Assembly: GCA_043764895.1 (NCBI GenBank)
Contig: JAYUJY010000216.1
Location: forward strand, 60,570 to 124,569
Length of the DNA: 64,000 nt
Direction: 5' to 3'
DNA from: JAAFJU01 sp043764895
Lineage (GTDB): Bacteria; Cyanobacteriota; Cyanobacteriia; Leptolyngbyales; Leptolyngbyaceae
Shown here: piece by piece, positions 1 to 9,050 of the stretch
How positions within the stretch are numbered: the stretch's first letter is position 1
Layout: each line of letters opens with the position of its first letter
Translations under genes and position numbers: made by a program
Notes under the pieces: model-generated
What the model was told of the DNA's origin: nothing
Seen by the model: the letters and a program-made list of their open reading frames with translations, nothing else
Databases searched by the model: none

Positions 1-12
1 CTTAAATCAATT

Positions 13-44
13 CTCTAATTCCTTTATTTAGAGAGGAATTAGAG
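13..44 (+). promoter_or_regulatory. Hairpin upstream of pstC
   Basis: Perfect 10-bp inverted repeat: CTCTAATTCC at 13-22 and GGAATTAGAG at 35-44, with a 12-nt loop. No T-run follows, so it is a poor intrinsic terminator. Hairpins of this type often lie between a highly expressed binding-protein gene and its permease genes. pstS would be expected just before the window; that is inference. Confidence 0.45.
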
Positions 45-96
45 GATTGGGTGGGTGATCTTAATGCTATGACCAAATTTTTATATCCCAACTGTT

Positions 97-1032
97 ATGA
101 AGCTTTCGCGTCCTTCTCTCGCTGAGGCGATCGCCGCTCCACCCCAAAAACAACTGGCGCGTCAATTCAAGGAACGGCTGGTGGAGTCGTTCCTATTTTT
201 TTGTGCCTTTTCCTGTGTCGCCGTTACAGTAGCTATTATGGTGATTCTGGGCACCGAAGCCATGGGATTATTTAAAACGGTGTCACCCTTAGAGTTTGTG
301 ACTGGGATAGAGTGGTCGCCGTTATTTGAACCGCCGAGGTACGGCATTTTGCCCTTGATAACCGGGACATTGACAACAACAGTAGTGGCCTTGTCTGTCG
401 CGATTCCAGTAGGGACGACGATCGCATTGTTTTTAAGTGAATTTGCTGCTCCAAATGTCCGGGTTTGGGTCAAACCGATTTTGGAACTATTGGCGGGGGT
501 TCCGACGGTGGTGTATGGCTATTTTGCCTTACTATTGGTGACGCCTTTGTTGCAGATGCTGCTGCCTAATTTAGGCGGGTTTAATATGCTGGCGGCAGGG
601 CTGGTCATGGGAGTTATGATTGTGCCGCAGATTAGCTCCATGAGTGAGGATGCCATGCGATCGGTTCCGGCAGAACTGCGCGAAGGCTCCTACGCCGCAG
701 GGGCCACTCGATTACAAACGGCGTGGAAAGTCGTGTTTCCCGCCGCATTTTCCGGAGTGTCTTCATCCTATGTCTTAGGCATTTCTCGGGCCGTGGGCGA
801 AACGATGATTGTGTCTATTGCGGCGGGCCTGCAACCCACGGTTTCGCTAAATCCAATGGATTCGGCGGCAACCATGACGGCTTACATTGTTCAGGTTAGC
901 TTGGGCGATTTACCCCACGGTTCAATAGGCTATCAGACTATTTTTGTGGTGGGTTTGCTGTTGGTGTTGATGACCTTAGGGTTGAACATGATCGGCTATT
1001 GGTTGAAACGGCGATTTCGGGAGACCTATTAA
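97..1032 (+). CDS. pstC: Phosphate ABC transporter permease PstC
   Basis: One of the two inner-membrane permeases of the high-affinity phosphate importer. The 311-aa product has a basic cytosolic N-terminus of about 30 residues and then about six hydrophobic segments. The binding-protein-dependent permease signature (EAA loop) lies near residues 193-222, with PAELREGSYAAGATRL visible; it contacts the ATPase PstB. The length is normal for PstC. It is followed after 2 bp by pstA and then pstB, a classic pstCAB order. The ATG at 97 precedes the first conserved hydrophobic block and no better start is seen. pstS is not in the window. Confidence 0.95.
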   Translation: MKLSRPSLAEAIAAPPQKQLARQFKERLVESFLFFCAFSCVAVTVAIMVILGTEAMGLFKTVSPLEFVTGIEWSPLFEPPRYGILPLITGTLTTTVVALSVAIPVGTTIALFLSEFAAPNVRVWVKPILELLAGVPTVVYGYFALLLVTPLLQMLLPNLGGFNMLAAGLVMGVMIVPQISSMSEDAMRSVPAELREGSYAAGATRLQTAWKVVFPAAFSGVSSSYVLGISRAVGETMIVSIAAGLQPTVSLNPMDSAATMTAYIVQVSLGDLPHGSIGYQTIFVVGLLLVLMTLGLNMIGYWLKRRFRETY

Positions 1033-1034
1033 TT

Positions 1035-1955
1035 ATGACTTTTTCTCTCAATCAAATTCAGGCTTCAGTGATTCAACGGCAGCGTTGGAGCAATGTATTT
1101 TCGGCGATCGCTATTATGGCGATCGTCATTGCATTCTTCATCTTAGTGGCACTATTTGGGCAACTGCTGTGGCAGGGAATGCCGAAACTAAATTGGCAGT
1201 TTCTGACGTCATTTGCTGACCCGGAAGCCAATCTAGCTGGGATTTTTGCGGCTTGGGTAGGCAGTTTTTTGGTGATGTTGGTGACGGCGGCGATCGCAGT
1301 TCCGGTTGGGATTGCGGCGGGATTGTACTTAGAAGAATATGCACCCAAAAATTGGTTTTCAGACTTAATTGAAATTAATGTCACAAACTTGGCGGGTGTT
1401 CCGTCCATTGTTTATGGGTTACTCGCATTAGGACTCTTTAAGTATTATCTAAATCTAGGGGAAAGCATTCTCACCGCCGGACTGACATTGGCGTTGCTGG
1501 TCTTACCTGTTGTGATTGTCAATACTAGAGAAGCTGTGAAAGCCATTCCCGGAACGTTGCGTGAAGCGGCCTATGCTATTGGTGCGAGTAAGTCGCAAAT
1601 GGTCTTTGATCATTTATTGCCCTATTCCTTTGGCAATATTCTGACGGGGGTGATTATTGGATTGTCGCGGGCGATCGGTGAGACGGCTCCGCTCGTGACG
1701 ATCGGCGCACTGACCTTTATTGCATTCCTCCCCGATTCACCTTTTCAATCAACCTTTCCATTCATTTCGTTTGCATGGTTAAAGGCTCCCTTTACTGTAA
1801 TGCCGATTCAGATGTTTAGCTGGGTCTCTCGCCCGGAACCTGAGTTTCAAGTCAATGCAGCGGCGGCGGGAGTGGTGCTGTTGGGCATGACGCTCGTTAT
1901 GAATGCGATCGCAATTTACCTGCGCTATCGACTTCAGAAAAATCTGAAGTGGTAG
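1035..1955 (+). CDS. pstA: Phosphate ABC transporter permease PstA
   Basis: Second membrane permease of the phosphate importer, partner of PstC. I start it at ATG 1035, two bases after the pstC stop. The frame is open upstream to a TTG at 999, but that would overlap pstC and add residues unlike the family. The product is about 306 aa with six hydrophobic segments. The EAA-loop signature PGTLREAAYAIGASKSQ is in the second half, followed by the conserved SRAIGETAPL stretch. It is translationally close-coupled to pstC, with pstB 55 bp downstream. Confidence 0.95.
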   Translation: MTFSLNQIQASVIQRQRWSNVFSAIAIMAIVIAFFILVALFGQLLWQGMPKLNWQFLTSFADPEANLAGIFAAWVGSFLVMLVTAAIAVPVGIAAGLYLEEYAPKNWFSDLIEINVTNLAGVPSIVYGLLALGLFKYYLNLGESILTAGLTLALLVLPVVIVNTREAVKAIPGTLREAAYAIGASKSQMVFDHLLPYSFGNILTGVIIGLSRAIGETAPLVTIGALTFIAFLPDSPFQSTFPFISFAWLKAPFTVMPIQMFSWVSRPEPEFQVNAAAAGVVLLGMTLVMNAIAIYLRYRLQKNLKW

Positions 1956-2010
1956 TCAATCAATTCATTCATAGCACTCAATCTTCGTCATTTCAATCCT
2001 AGGAACGTTC

Positions 2011-2799
2011 ATGCTAGACACCCTTCCCATCACAACCCAAACTCCACCCAAAGTAGAAGCGACGGGCTTAAATTTTTATTACGGCGAATCCCATGCGTTG
2101 AAAAACATTAACCTCGCATTGCCCGATCGTCAAATCACAGCCCTTATTGGTCCCTCCGGCTGCGGTAAGACTACGTTACTTCGGTGTTTTAACCGAATGC
2201 ATGATCTCTATGCTGGCAACCGTTACGAGGGCGAAATTATCCTGGATGGTCAGGTGAATATTTTGTCTCGTCGTATTGATCCGATTGAAGTCCGAATGCG
2301 CATCGGCATGGTCTTTCAACGGCCCAATCCGTTCCCTAAAAGTATTTTTGAAAATGTTGCCTACGGATTGCGCGTTCGGGGTGAAAAAAACAAAGCATTC
2401 ATCGAAGATAAGGTTGAAGATGCGCTCAAAGGAGCTGCACTTTGGGAAGAAGTTAAGGATCGCAGACATGACATGGCATTTAACCTTTCGGGCGGTCAAC
2501 AGCAGCGGCTTTGTATCGCGCGTGCCCTTGCAACTGATCCTGAGTTGATATTATTTGATGAGCCGACGTCTGCGCTCGATCCGATCGCCACGCGCAACAT
2601 TGAAGATCTGATGGATGGACTTAAGGAAAAAGTTACCATCTTAATCGTGACTCACAGTATGCAGCAAGCCGCTCGATTGTCGGACTACACGGCATTTATG
2701 TATATGGGTGAATTGATAGAACGCGATCGAACCGAAGTGATCTTCAACCAAGCCACCCATCAAAAAACCCGCGATTATGTCTCCGGTCGTTTTGGTTAA
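2011..2799 (+). CDS. pstB: Phosphate ABC transporter ATP-binding protein PstB
   Basis: Cytosolic ATPase that powers phosphate import through PstC/PstA. The 262-aa product has Walker A GPSGCGKTT at residues 47-55, the Q-loop region VFQRPNPFPKS near 101-111 (the RPNPFP sequence is typical of PstB), ABC signature LSGGQQQR at 159-166, Walker B LILFDEP at 179-185 and the switch histidine in THSMQQ near 215. The length fits the family. It closes the pstCAB set; the next gene starts 40 bp later on the same strand and may be read through. Confidence 0.96.
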   Translation: MLDTLPITTQTPPKVEATGLNFYYGESHALKNINLALPDRQITALIGPSGCGKTTLLRCFNRMHDLYAGNRYEGEIILDGQVNILSRRIDPIEVRMRIGMVFQRPNPFPKSIFENVAYGLRVRGEKNKAFIEDKVEDALKGAALWEEVKDRRHDMAFNLSGGQQQRLCIARALATDPELILFDEPTSALDPIATRNIEDLMDGLKEKVTILIVTHSMQQAARLSDYTAFMYMGELIERDRTEVIFNQATHQKTRDYVSGRFG

Positions 2800-2839
2800 A
2801 TCGTTCCTTGTTCTAATTCCACAACCTATCTAAATTCCC

Positions 2840-3766
2840 ATGACCCAAATTACACCCCCGCCAAATACCGAAGTTCAAGAAGAAGCTCTTCAAGAAAAGG
2901 TGACTCAAGGAGAGTTTCACTTTATTCCAGGGGAGCTAGAACCGATCGCCCCAAAGAAGACACTTCCCGAGATTCTTAAGCAAACCTTTCGTCCGATGTT
3001 TTTCGGTGCGATCGGAATCCATGCGTTGTTGCTGTTTACGCCCTTGAGTAGTTCCCAGCAGACAAAACCGAAGGAAACTGCCGAACCTGTTAAGTTGGCG
3101 CGTCTGTCCGATAAGGTCTTGGTCAAATCCATGCCTAAAGTCAAAGTCTCCGCCGCACCCAAAAAACTAAATCTGCCTAAAGTTGCTGTGGCCTCAACCA
3201 ATCCGGTCATTGTCAACCTTCCAGAACCCGAAACGCCTAAAACTGAAGAGAATAAATCCGAACCCGAAAAAATTCCAGATAAGAAGCTTGATGATAAACA
3301 GTCAAAAGATTCAAAAGTCGCTGACGGGAAATTGAGCAACAAAGGCGCAGATCCATCAACCGTCGATCCCAAGAAGGCCACAACTGATGAGAAAGAGGTT
3401 GGAAAGTTAGATGAGGGCACTAAAAAATTTGCTCCGATTATCAATGGACTGAATAAGGCACTCAACCCTGCGGAAGAAACCGCAGCAGTCCCTGAATCCA
3501 CACAACTGCTCAACTCCGCTCCTTTCTTTAATGCCAACCCCCCACCTGTGTCTGGCGCTGTCATTTCTAACAAAGAAGTAGATGAGGTTATTGCTGGACT
3601 CCAGGCTTCATTTCCAGACAAATTCAGTGTAAAAGGCAGCTACGCTGGGACCCAATTGTATGAAGCAAAAGTCGGAGATGTTACCCGTTATATCAGCGTT
3701 GTCAAGGCTGATAACGTCATGGGCCAAAATGTTCTCGTCTTCCTGTGGGAAAAGCCGCCTGTTTAA
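2840..3766 (+). CDS. One-pass membrane protein, TonB-like layout
   Basis: A 308-aa protein of unknown function. An acidic cytosolic N-terminus of about 50 residues is followed by one membrane segment near residues 53-69 (FFGAIGIHALLLFTPL). Then comes a long Pro/Lys/Glu-rich, probably disordered stretch (about 75-215) and a small folded C-terminal part ending in VLVFLWEKPPV. The layout of one anchor, a charged Pro-rich spacer and a small C-terminal domain resembles TonB-type proteins. I see no TonB signature motif, so this is architecture only. It lies 40 bp behind pstB and could be co-transcribed with it. Codon use looks like that of its neighbours. Confidence 0.75.
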   Translation: MTQITPPPNTEVQEEALQEKVTQGEFHFIPGELEPIAPKKTLPEILKQTFRPMFFGAIGIHALLLFTPLSSSQQTKPKETAEPVKLARLSDKVLVKSMPKVKVSAAPKKLNLPKVAVASTNPVIVNLPEPETPKTEENKSEPEKIPDKKLDDKQSKDSKVADGKLSNKGADPSTVDPKKATTDEKEVGKLDEGTKKFAPIINGLNKALNPAEETAAVPESTQLLNSAPFFNANPPPVSGAVISNKEVDEVIAGLQASFPDKFSVKGSYAGTQLYEAKVGDVTRYISVVKADNVMGQNVLVFLWEKPPV

Positions 3767-3779
3767 TGCCCCATCCACT

Positions 3780-3806
3780 TAAGGACATGGCTATGCTGTG
3801 TCCTTA
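3780..3806. terminator. Hairpin between convergent genes
   Basis: Inverted repeat TAAGGACA (3780-3787) and TGTCCTTA (3799-3806) in the 46-bp gap between convergent genes. It could stop transcripts from both sides. There is no strong T-run, so its efficiency is doubtful. Confidence 0.4.
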
Positions 3807-3812
3807 GCCCAA

Positions 3813-5060
3813 CTATTCTAAATCTGTTCCAAAACCCATCTCACAAAGCGATCGTACGATTAGTTCACTTTCAGCACAGGATTCGGGGGTGTTTTTATTT
3901 TGGTGTAATTCGATCGCAGATTTGAAGGCGTTCAGGCTTTCATCACTGCGTTCTAGCTTCATTAAGACGACACCTAAATTTTGGTAGATATGGGCATTAT
4001 TGGGCTGAAGCACGATCGCGGTTTGGTAGCATTGGACAGAGGCTAATAAATTTCCCATGGCCTTGAAGGTGATGCCCAAATTGTAATGAGCAACAGCACA
4101 AGTCTCATCAATCCGAATCGCTTCTTGATAAATCCAAGCCGCTGTTTCGAGGTCGTCATGGGTTTGCCGTAGTACGCCCCAATTTACGATCGCCCCGAGT
4201 TTGAGTCTGTCCAGAATCGGTTGTGCGATCGCACGTTGATAGGCCTCATCGGCGGCTTGAATCTCACCCTGCTTTGCACAGAGCGATCCGAAGTGATACT
4301 CCAATTCATAATTTGTGTTGGGATCTAGATTGGGGGATTGCAATCCGCGTTCTAGTAGCATTCTGCCTTTTTCAATCTCACCCACATCACAATACAAAGC
4401 TCCCAGCTTGCTACAAACATAGGGATCGGTTGGGTTTGAATTTAGAAATCGCTCCATAGTCTGACGGGCTTTGTACATTTTGTTTCGTGATACGATTAGC
4501 TCATTCTGGTAACCCTCATGCAGAACTGAAATGCGATCGATTGTGACAATTTTCCACTCCGGTTCCTGTTGCAAAATCTGTTCAACGGCATCATCGATCA
4601 TGGCATGATAAGGCCGTTTGAATTCAATTTTTGGGTGCCGCCGAAACAGCCGAGAAACGAGAGAGTAGGGCGACTGATCGGCCCCGACTTCCTGACGAAT
4701 GAGATTTACGACTAAGCGATCGATGGGTGCAATTGCCGATCGGATTTCATCACTCATTTCCTTCACCAACCGCTCATCAGCATCCAACACCAACACCCAA
4801 TCTCCCGTCACATACTTCAATGCCGCATTCCGAGCAGCGCTAAAGTCATCGCACCAGGTGAAATGATGCACCTGCGTGGGACGTTGCGAATTAAAGGCTT
4901 GGGCAATTTCGATGGTGCGATCGATCGACCCGGTATCCACAATCACAACGTTATCTACACAATCTTTTACACTATCAAGACAAGCTCCTAAGAGTTGTTC
5001 TTCATCTCGGACGATCATGCAGAGGCTTAGGGTCGGGCTGGCGAGCGGAGTGGGGTTCAT
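3813..5060 (-). CDS. Family 2 glycosyltransferase with TPR tail
   Basis: A 415-aa protein. Residues about 9-110 form a GT-A glycosyltransferase core: LSLCMIVRDEE at the start, IVDTGSIDRT around 40-50, and the metal/nucleotide-sugar motif LDADE at about 92-96. After a middle segment, residues about 200-400 form several 34-residue TPR-like repeats (for example AVAHYNLGITFKAMGN and AHIYQNLGVVLMKLER). This SPBc2-type GT2 plus TPR architecture is common in cyanobacteria; the acceptor is unknown. Its start at 5060 diverges from the amino-acid transporter genes at 5166, so the 105-bp gap should hold both promoters. Confidence 0.88.
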   Translation of the reverse strand: MNPTPLASPTLSLCMIVRDEEQLLGACLDSVKDCVDNVVIVDTGSIDRTIEIAQAFNSQRPTQVHHFTWCDDFSAARNAALKYVTGDWVLVLDADERLVKEMSDEIRSAIAPIDRLVVNLIRQEVGADQSPYSLVSRLFRRHPKIEFKRPYHAMIDDAVEQILQQEPEWKIVTIDRISVLHEGYQNELIVSRNKMYKARQTMERFLNSNPTDPYVCSKLGALYCDVGEIEKGRMLLERGLQSPNLDPNTNYELEYHFGSLCAKQGEIQAADEAYQRAIAQPILDRLKLGAIVNWGVLRQTHDDLETAAWIYQEAIRIDETCAVAHYNLGITFKAMGNLLASVQCYQTAIVLQPNNAHIYQNLGVVLMKLERSDESLNAFKSAIELHQNKNTPESCAESELIVRSLCEMGFGTDLE

Positions 5061-5165
5061 AAGAGTTTAGCCGGATTTGACTGGGCCTTCGATAGATGCA
5101 CCAACCTGCACCATAATAGACGAATCGTTAATTAGTGGGCGGATCGATCGGATCTACAAACGGCG

Positions 5166-6077
5166 ATGACAAAACTCTGGCAGCACCCAAAATTTAGAAG
5201 CCGCATCGGACAGGCGATCGTGGTTGCGATCGTCCTGCTTGCTTTTGCGTTCTTAGGTCACAACCTCGACCAAAGTCTCAAGCGTCTTGGCCTTCGGCTT
5301 GGATTTAAGTTTCTAGACTCCCAAGCTGGATTTAGCGTGGGCGAGTCGGTGATTCCGTACAATCCTAGCCAACCCTACTCGCGGGTTCTTCTCGTCGGGT
5401 TTCTCAATTCATTGAGGGTCATTGTGATGTCGATGATCCTCGCTACGGCGATCGGTCTGGTGGCCGGGATTGCGCGGTTGTCAGATAACTGGCTTGTGCG
5501 ACAGATTGCGAAAGTTTATGTTGAGACTTTACGAAATCTACCGTTGTTGATTCAGTTGTTGTTTTGGTATTTTGTCGTTTTTCTCACATTGCCAAAACCT
5601 GAAAATGCGATTAATTTAGGCATTGTTCAAATCAGTCGATCGGGAATCAACCTATTGGGTCTAGCCTTGTCTCCAGAGTTTTCCTCTTTATGTTTGGGCT
5701 TGACTTTTTATACCGGAACCTTCATTGCTGAAATCGTTCGCGGGGGCATTCAAGGCGTGGACCGAGGACAGCGGGAAGCCGCTCGGGCCTTGGGGTTGTC
5801 ATCTAGCGAAACCTTGAAGCTTGTGATTCTGCCTCAGGCTCTGCGATCGATGATTCCGTCGCTGTCAAACCAGTACCTGAACTTGTCCAAAAACTCTAGT
5901 CTCGCTATTGCGATCGGCTATCCCGATCTATATGCCATCTCATCGACGACCTTCAACCAAACCGGGCGGGCGGTTGAAATGATGATTCTTCTCAGCATCA
6001 CTTACTTGGTGATGAGCCTCTCCATTGCCCTCGCACTCAACCTTTACAACAATCGCATCCAGTGGAGAACCCGTTAA
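5166..6077 (+). CDS. natG: Polar amino-acid ABC transporter permease (NatG/AapQ type)
   Basis: First of two membrane permeases of a polar amino-acid importer. The 303-aa product has an N-terminal membrane segment (about 12-32), a soluble loop, then the permease domain from about residue 75. The His/Glu/Gln/Arg-opine permease signature is visible as TLRNLPLLIQLLFWY, and the EAA loop as GQREAARALGLSSSETLKL near 200. The family is AapQ/NatG. The choice of symbol follows the cyanobacterial N-II system by gene order and is less sure than the family. natH starts 3 bp downstream. No periplasmic binding-protein gene is adjacent. Confidence 0.88.
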   Translation: MTKLWQHPKFRSRIGQAIVVAIVLLAFAFLGHNLDQSLKRLGLRLGFKFLDSQAGFSVGESVIPYNPSQPYSRVLLVGFLNSLRVIVMSMILATAIGLVAGIARLSDNWLVRQIAKVYVETLRNLPLLIQLLFWYFVVFLTLPKPENAINLGIVQISRSGINLLGLALSPEFSSLCLGLTFYTGTFIAEIVRGGIQGVDRGQREAARALGLSSSETLKLVILPQALRSMIPSLSNQYLNLSKNSSLAIAIGYPDLYAISSTTFNQTGRAVEMMILLSITYLVMSLSIALALNLYNNRIQWRTR

Positions 6078-6080
6078 ACC

Positions 6081-7106
6081 ATGATGCAACCTCCCAAAAT
6101 CCGCACTAGTTCGCTAGTCTGGGTCAAAAAAAATCTCTTTAATACCGGGTTTAACGCTGTTCTCACGCTGTTGTGTCTTGCATTTCTCTATACGATCGCA
6201 TCTGCGTTGGTTCGCTGGCTCATGGCCGCACAGTGGACTGTCGTCACCGACAATATCCGCCTCTTCTGGGTGGGACGCTACCCTGAAACTCAATTGTGGC
6301 GTATGTGGTCCTGTCTCGGTGTTGTGACTGCTCTAGGCATCACCCAAGGCGTCCAATTGCGCATCCAGAATCCCCGTCAGCGACAACAACTCCAATCGCT
6401 GATCTATGTCCTCCTGCCGATCGCTATCATTGCGATTGCATGGCTGGCCAATGGTGGCTTTGGATTGCCGTTGATGCGCACAAGTCTGTTGGGTGGGTTG
6501 TTTCTGACTCTATTCACCGCAGCCATCAGCATTGTATTGGCGTTTCCGATCGCAATCTTGCTTGCGTTGGGTCGTCGAAGCGATCTCCCTGTGATTCGGG
6601 GTGTTTCGACGGGCTACATTGAGTTGGTGCGTGGATTGCCGTTGATTGGCATTCTCTTTATGGCACAGGTGATGTTGCCCTTAGTGATGCCGTCAGGGTT
6701 CCGGATGGACCGATTGTGGCGGGCGATCGCGGGGCTGACGCTGTTTAATGCCGCTTATCTCGCCGAAAATATCCGCGCCGGACTGCAAGCGCTTCCGAAG
6801 GGCCAAGCCGAAGCTGCCCGATCGCTAGGCTTAAGTTCATTCCAGACGCTAGGATTGATCATCCTCCCCCAAGCCCTCCGACTGGTGACCCCTGCGATCG
6901 TTGGGCAGTTTATCTCACTATTTAAAGACACGTCGCTACTGGCCTTGTTTGCGGTTTTTGAACTCACGGGAACGGCGCGATCGGTCCTGTCCCAACCCCA
7001 ATTTCTCGGTCGAAATGCAGAGGTTTATGCCTTCATTGGACTAATCTATTGGATTTTTTGCTTCACTATGTCACGCTTAAGCCAACGGCTAGAGGTTCGA
7101 TCGTAA
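6081..7106 (+). CDS. natH: Polar amino-acid ABC transporter permease (NatH/AapM type)
   Basis: Second permease of the importer, 341 aa. It has the longer N-terminal part typical of AapM/NatH: three hydrophobic segments before the permease domain starting near residue 130. The signature VRGLPLIGILFMAQVMLPL and the EAA loop GQAEAARSLGLSSFQTLGL are clear. It is expected to form the heteromeric channel with the preceding gene product. The start at ATG 6081 lies 3 bp after natG. The stop at 7106 is followed by the ATPase start at 7109, so the three genes form a tight operon. Confidence 0.88.
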   Translation: MMQPPKIRTSSLVWVKKNLFNTGFNAVLTLLCLAFLYTIASALVRWLMAAQWTVVTDNIRLFWVGRYPETQLWRMWSCLGVVTALGITQGVQLRIQNPRQRQQLQSLIYVLLPIAIIAIAWLANGGFGLPLMRTSLLGGLFLTLFTAAISIVLAFPIAILLALGRRSDLPVIRGVSTGYIELVRGLPLIGILFMAQVMLPLVMPSGFRMDRLWRAIAGLTLFNAAYLAENIRAGLQALPKGQAEAARSLGLSSFQTLGLIILPQALRLVTPAIVGQFISLFKDTSLLALFAVFELTGTARSVLSQPQFLGRNAEVYAFIGLIYWIFCFTMSRLSQRLEVRS

Positions 7107-7108
7107 CT

Positions 7109-7891
7109 ATGGAATCCACACACACCAGCAACTCGGAACCTATCCCCCAAAAACCCGATTCTTCGGCCATTCTAATCGCCGAAAATGTCAACAAATGGTA
7201 TGGCCAGTTCCATGTGTTGCGCAACGCTAACCTAACGGTCCAGACCGGAGAAGTGGTCGTAATCATGGGTCCATCTGGCTCTGGAAAGTCCACGTTTATC
7301 CGCACCTTTAATGCCCTAGAAGCCTATCAATCCGGCTCCATCACCATAGACAACACCCACCTCACCCCAGACCTAAAAAACCTGGATACCATTCGTCGCA
7401 ACGTCGGCATGGTGTTCCAACAGTTCAACCTCTTCCCCCACCTCACCGTTCTCGAAAACATCACCCTCGCGCCCCTCCATGTCCGCAAGCTCTCACCGAC
7501 GCAGGCTCGCACCCTTGCCTTGGAACTACTCGATCGCGTTGGCATTTTGGAACAAGCCTCAAAGTATCCCGGACAGCTTTCCGGCGGTCAACAACAGCGC
7601 GTTGCGATCGCCCGATCCCTCGCCATGCAGCCCAAAATCATGCTTTTCGATGAACCCACCTCGTCGCTGGATCCTGAAATGGTGCGTGAAGTCCTAGATG
7701 TGATGCGAGAATTGGCCCGATCGGGCATGACGATGGTCGTTGTGACGCATGAAGTGGGTTTTGCCCGTGAGGTGGCCGATCGTATTATCTTCATGGACGG
7801 CGGGGAAGTTATTGAAGACACGACGCCCGTTGCATTCTTCAAAAATCCCAAAGAAGCGCGATCTAAGCTGTTTTTAGCCCAAATCCTCTAG
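7109..7891 (+). CDS. bgtA: Polar amino-acid ABC transporter ATPase (BgtA/AapP type)
   Basis: Cytosolic ATPase of the amino-acid importer, about 260 aa from ATG 7109. The frame is open upstream inside natH but that part is not conserved-looking. Walker A MGPSGSGKST is near 53-62, Q-loop FQQFNLFPHLT near 103-113, signature LSGGQQQR at 157-164, Walker B IMLFDEPTSSLD near 177-188 and switch His in VVTHEVGFAREVAD. The sequence is of the GlnQ/HisP/AapP subfamily. In some cyanobacteria this ATPase is shared by two amino-acid systems (N-II and Bgt); whether that holds here cannot be seen. Confidence 0.92.
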   Translation: MESTHTSNSEPIPQKPDSSAILIAENVNKWYGQFHVLRNANLTVQTGEVVVIMGPSGSGKSTFIRTFNALEAYQSGSITIDNTHLTPDLKNLDTIRRNVGMVFQQFNLFPHLTVLENITLAPLHVRKLSPTQARTLALELLDRVGILEQASKYPGQLSGGQQQRVAIARSLAMQPKIMLFDEPTSSLDPEMVREVLDVMRELARSGMTMVVVTHEVGFAREVADRIIFMDGGEVIEDTTPVAFFKNPKEARSKLFLAQIL

Positions 7892-7989
7892 CAACTCCTT
7901 CTAAATTCTCTGGAAATCCAAAAAATAAGTTTCTGTAAAGTTTATCAATTCATCCGGTAAGTTCACAGCAGGCTTACAAAGGATTTCGT

Positions 7990-8175
7990 AAAATCCGTTA
8001 CATTCTATATAACAAGACGAATGGTTTTGGACTGATTGCAGGTTTGAAGCATTGAACCAGATGTCAGATGTGTTGGTTACAAAAACTTTCGGTTAGACCT
8101 AACTTGATGAACTGCGTCTTCGCTTCGGCTAAAGCGGCCCCCCTGCCTCTTCAGTCCCGCAAGAGGCAGTTTTTT
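7990..8175 (+). ncRNA. Possible small RNA or structured 3' UTR
   Basis: Between bgtA and the convergent gene lies a 300-bp stretch without an ORF. It holds a short palindromic pair GTTAG/CTAAC near 8092-8103, a second small stem CGCTT/AAGCG near 8120-8135, and a strong intrinsic terminator at 8143-8175. An AT-rich promoter-like stretch (TTACATTCTATATAAC) lies near 7999-8014. The terminator serves the plus strand, so the product is either a free small RNA or a long 3' UTR of bgtA. I could not match it to Yfr1, 6S RNA or tmRNA. Confidence 0.3.
8143..8175 (+). terminator. Rho-independent terminator
   Basis: CTGCCTCTT (8143-8151) pairs with AAGAGGCAG (8161-8169), followed at once by TTTTTT (8170-8175). 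It works in the plus direction, ending the amino-acid transporter operon or the small RNA just upstream. Confidence 0.85.
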
Positions 8176-8188
8176 ATTGGGATTTTAA

Positions 8189-8578
8189 TTACAGTGCTGC
8201 GATCGTCGTCTCAGGAAACTGTAGAGCCTGCTTCAACATGACTTTTTCGACACATTGTGTAATCACATCGGCCATTTTTGTGGGCATGGGCTGACCTGCT
8301 TGAATCTGTTTTCCGATCGCCTGGAAGGTCTCAAAGGTGTACTGGTTCTGAAACTCAGTCACGAGACAGCCGCATAGTCGTTTCTTCACTGGGGCTGGCA
8401 GGTCGCTGGGTTCTTGACTACATTGCGTTATGAATCCCTCCACGATCGGTTCTGGATACCGATATCGAGTGCTGACTTCTTGGGCTTGAACCAGTGGCGC
8501 ACCCCACAAAAGAGCTGAAAAAATCGTAGAATAGCCGATTAATTGCGATCGGGACTGAATTGAAGATTGAATTGACAT
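8189..8578 (-). CDS. Small exported Cys-containing protein, unknown function
   Basis: About 129 aa from ATG 8578. An upstream extension to 8629 is open but puts hydrophilic residues before the signal peptide. Residues about 10-33 look like a signal peptide (LIGYSTIFSALLWGAPLVQA followed by Q). The mature part has four cysteines in the pattern C-x(15)-C-x-C...C (TQCSQEP, RLCGCLV, TQCVEK), suggesting disulfides. It is not a family I can name. It converges on the terminator at 8143-8175. Confidence 0.65.
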   Translation of the reverse strand: MSIQSSIQSRSQLIGYSTIFSALLWGAPLVQAQEVSTRYRYPEPIVEGFITQCSQEPSDLPAPVKKRLCGCLVTEFQNQYTFETFQAIGKQIQAGQPMPTKMADVITQCVEKVMLKQALQFPETTIAAL

Positions 8579-8629
8579 AGGTGAATGAAGACAATGCAGT
8601 AGTAGGAACCTTGACTTCTCTCTAGTCAA

Positions 8630-9050
8630 ACCTATAAACGTCGATCATAAATCATCTTTTCGGAGTAGATCTGGAATTTTTCCATCTTTCTTGAGATAGA
8701 TTATCTTAGCTTTACAGGGGTCAATTCAGACAGTACTTTGGGGCTGAATACGAGGCCCTGCCGCAAAATGTTCATGAAACGGTTCGATCGGCTAGAGACT
8801 TGATCAGTGCCCAAGGATTGATCTATCTTGGCAAGCTTACTTGCTCACAGTTTTCTCAGATCGAGGTTTAGGCCCATGCCACGATCGACATTGTGCGGGT
8901 TCTCTAATAGCGAGTCAATCAGGTTTATGTGGGATTGATTGTGTTTCCAGGTTTACGGATAGCAGCTTTTTGACGACCACCACAGCTCAGGTATTGCACA
9001 ATGCCTATGATGAACAGAAGCTATTCTGAATTTTCTATGCCGGGAATGAC
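8630..9050. other. No intact gene; probable gene debris
   Basis: About 420 bp without a convincing ORF. A broken plus-strand reading around 8735-9030 gives gene-like stretches (for example ALPQNVHETVRSARDLISAQ) interrupted by stops. I cannot name the parent. The stretch lies directly left of a MITE-like element. Confidence 0.4.

Noticed and set aside
162..473. Minus-strand ORF within pstC
   Set aside because: Shadow frame of a clear permease gene; composition is not protein-like and no start signal is seen.
2917..3621. 234-codon minus-strand ORF opposite the TonB-like gene
   Set aside because: It is long only because the Lys/Pro/Glu-rich gene opposite has few stops in that frame; Ser/Gly/Phe-rich shadow.
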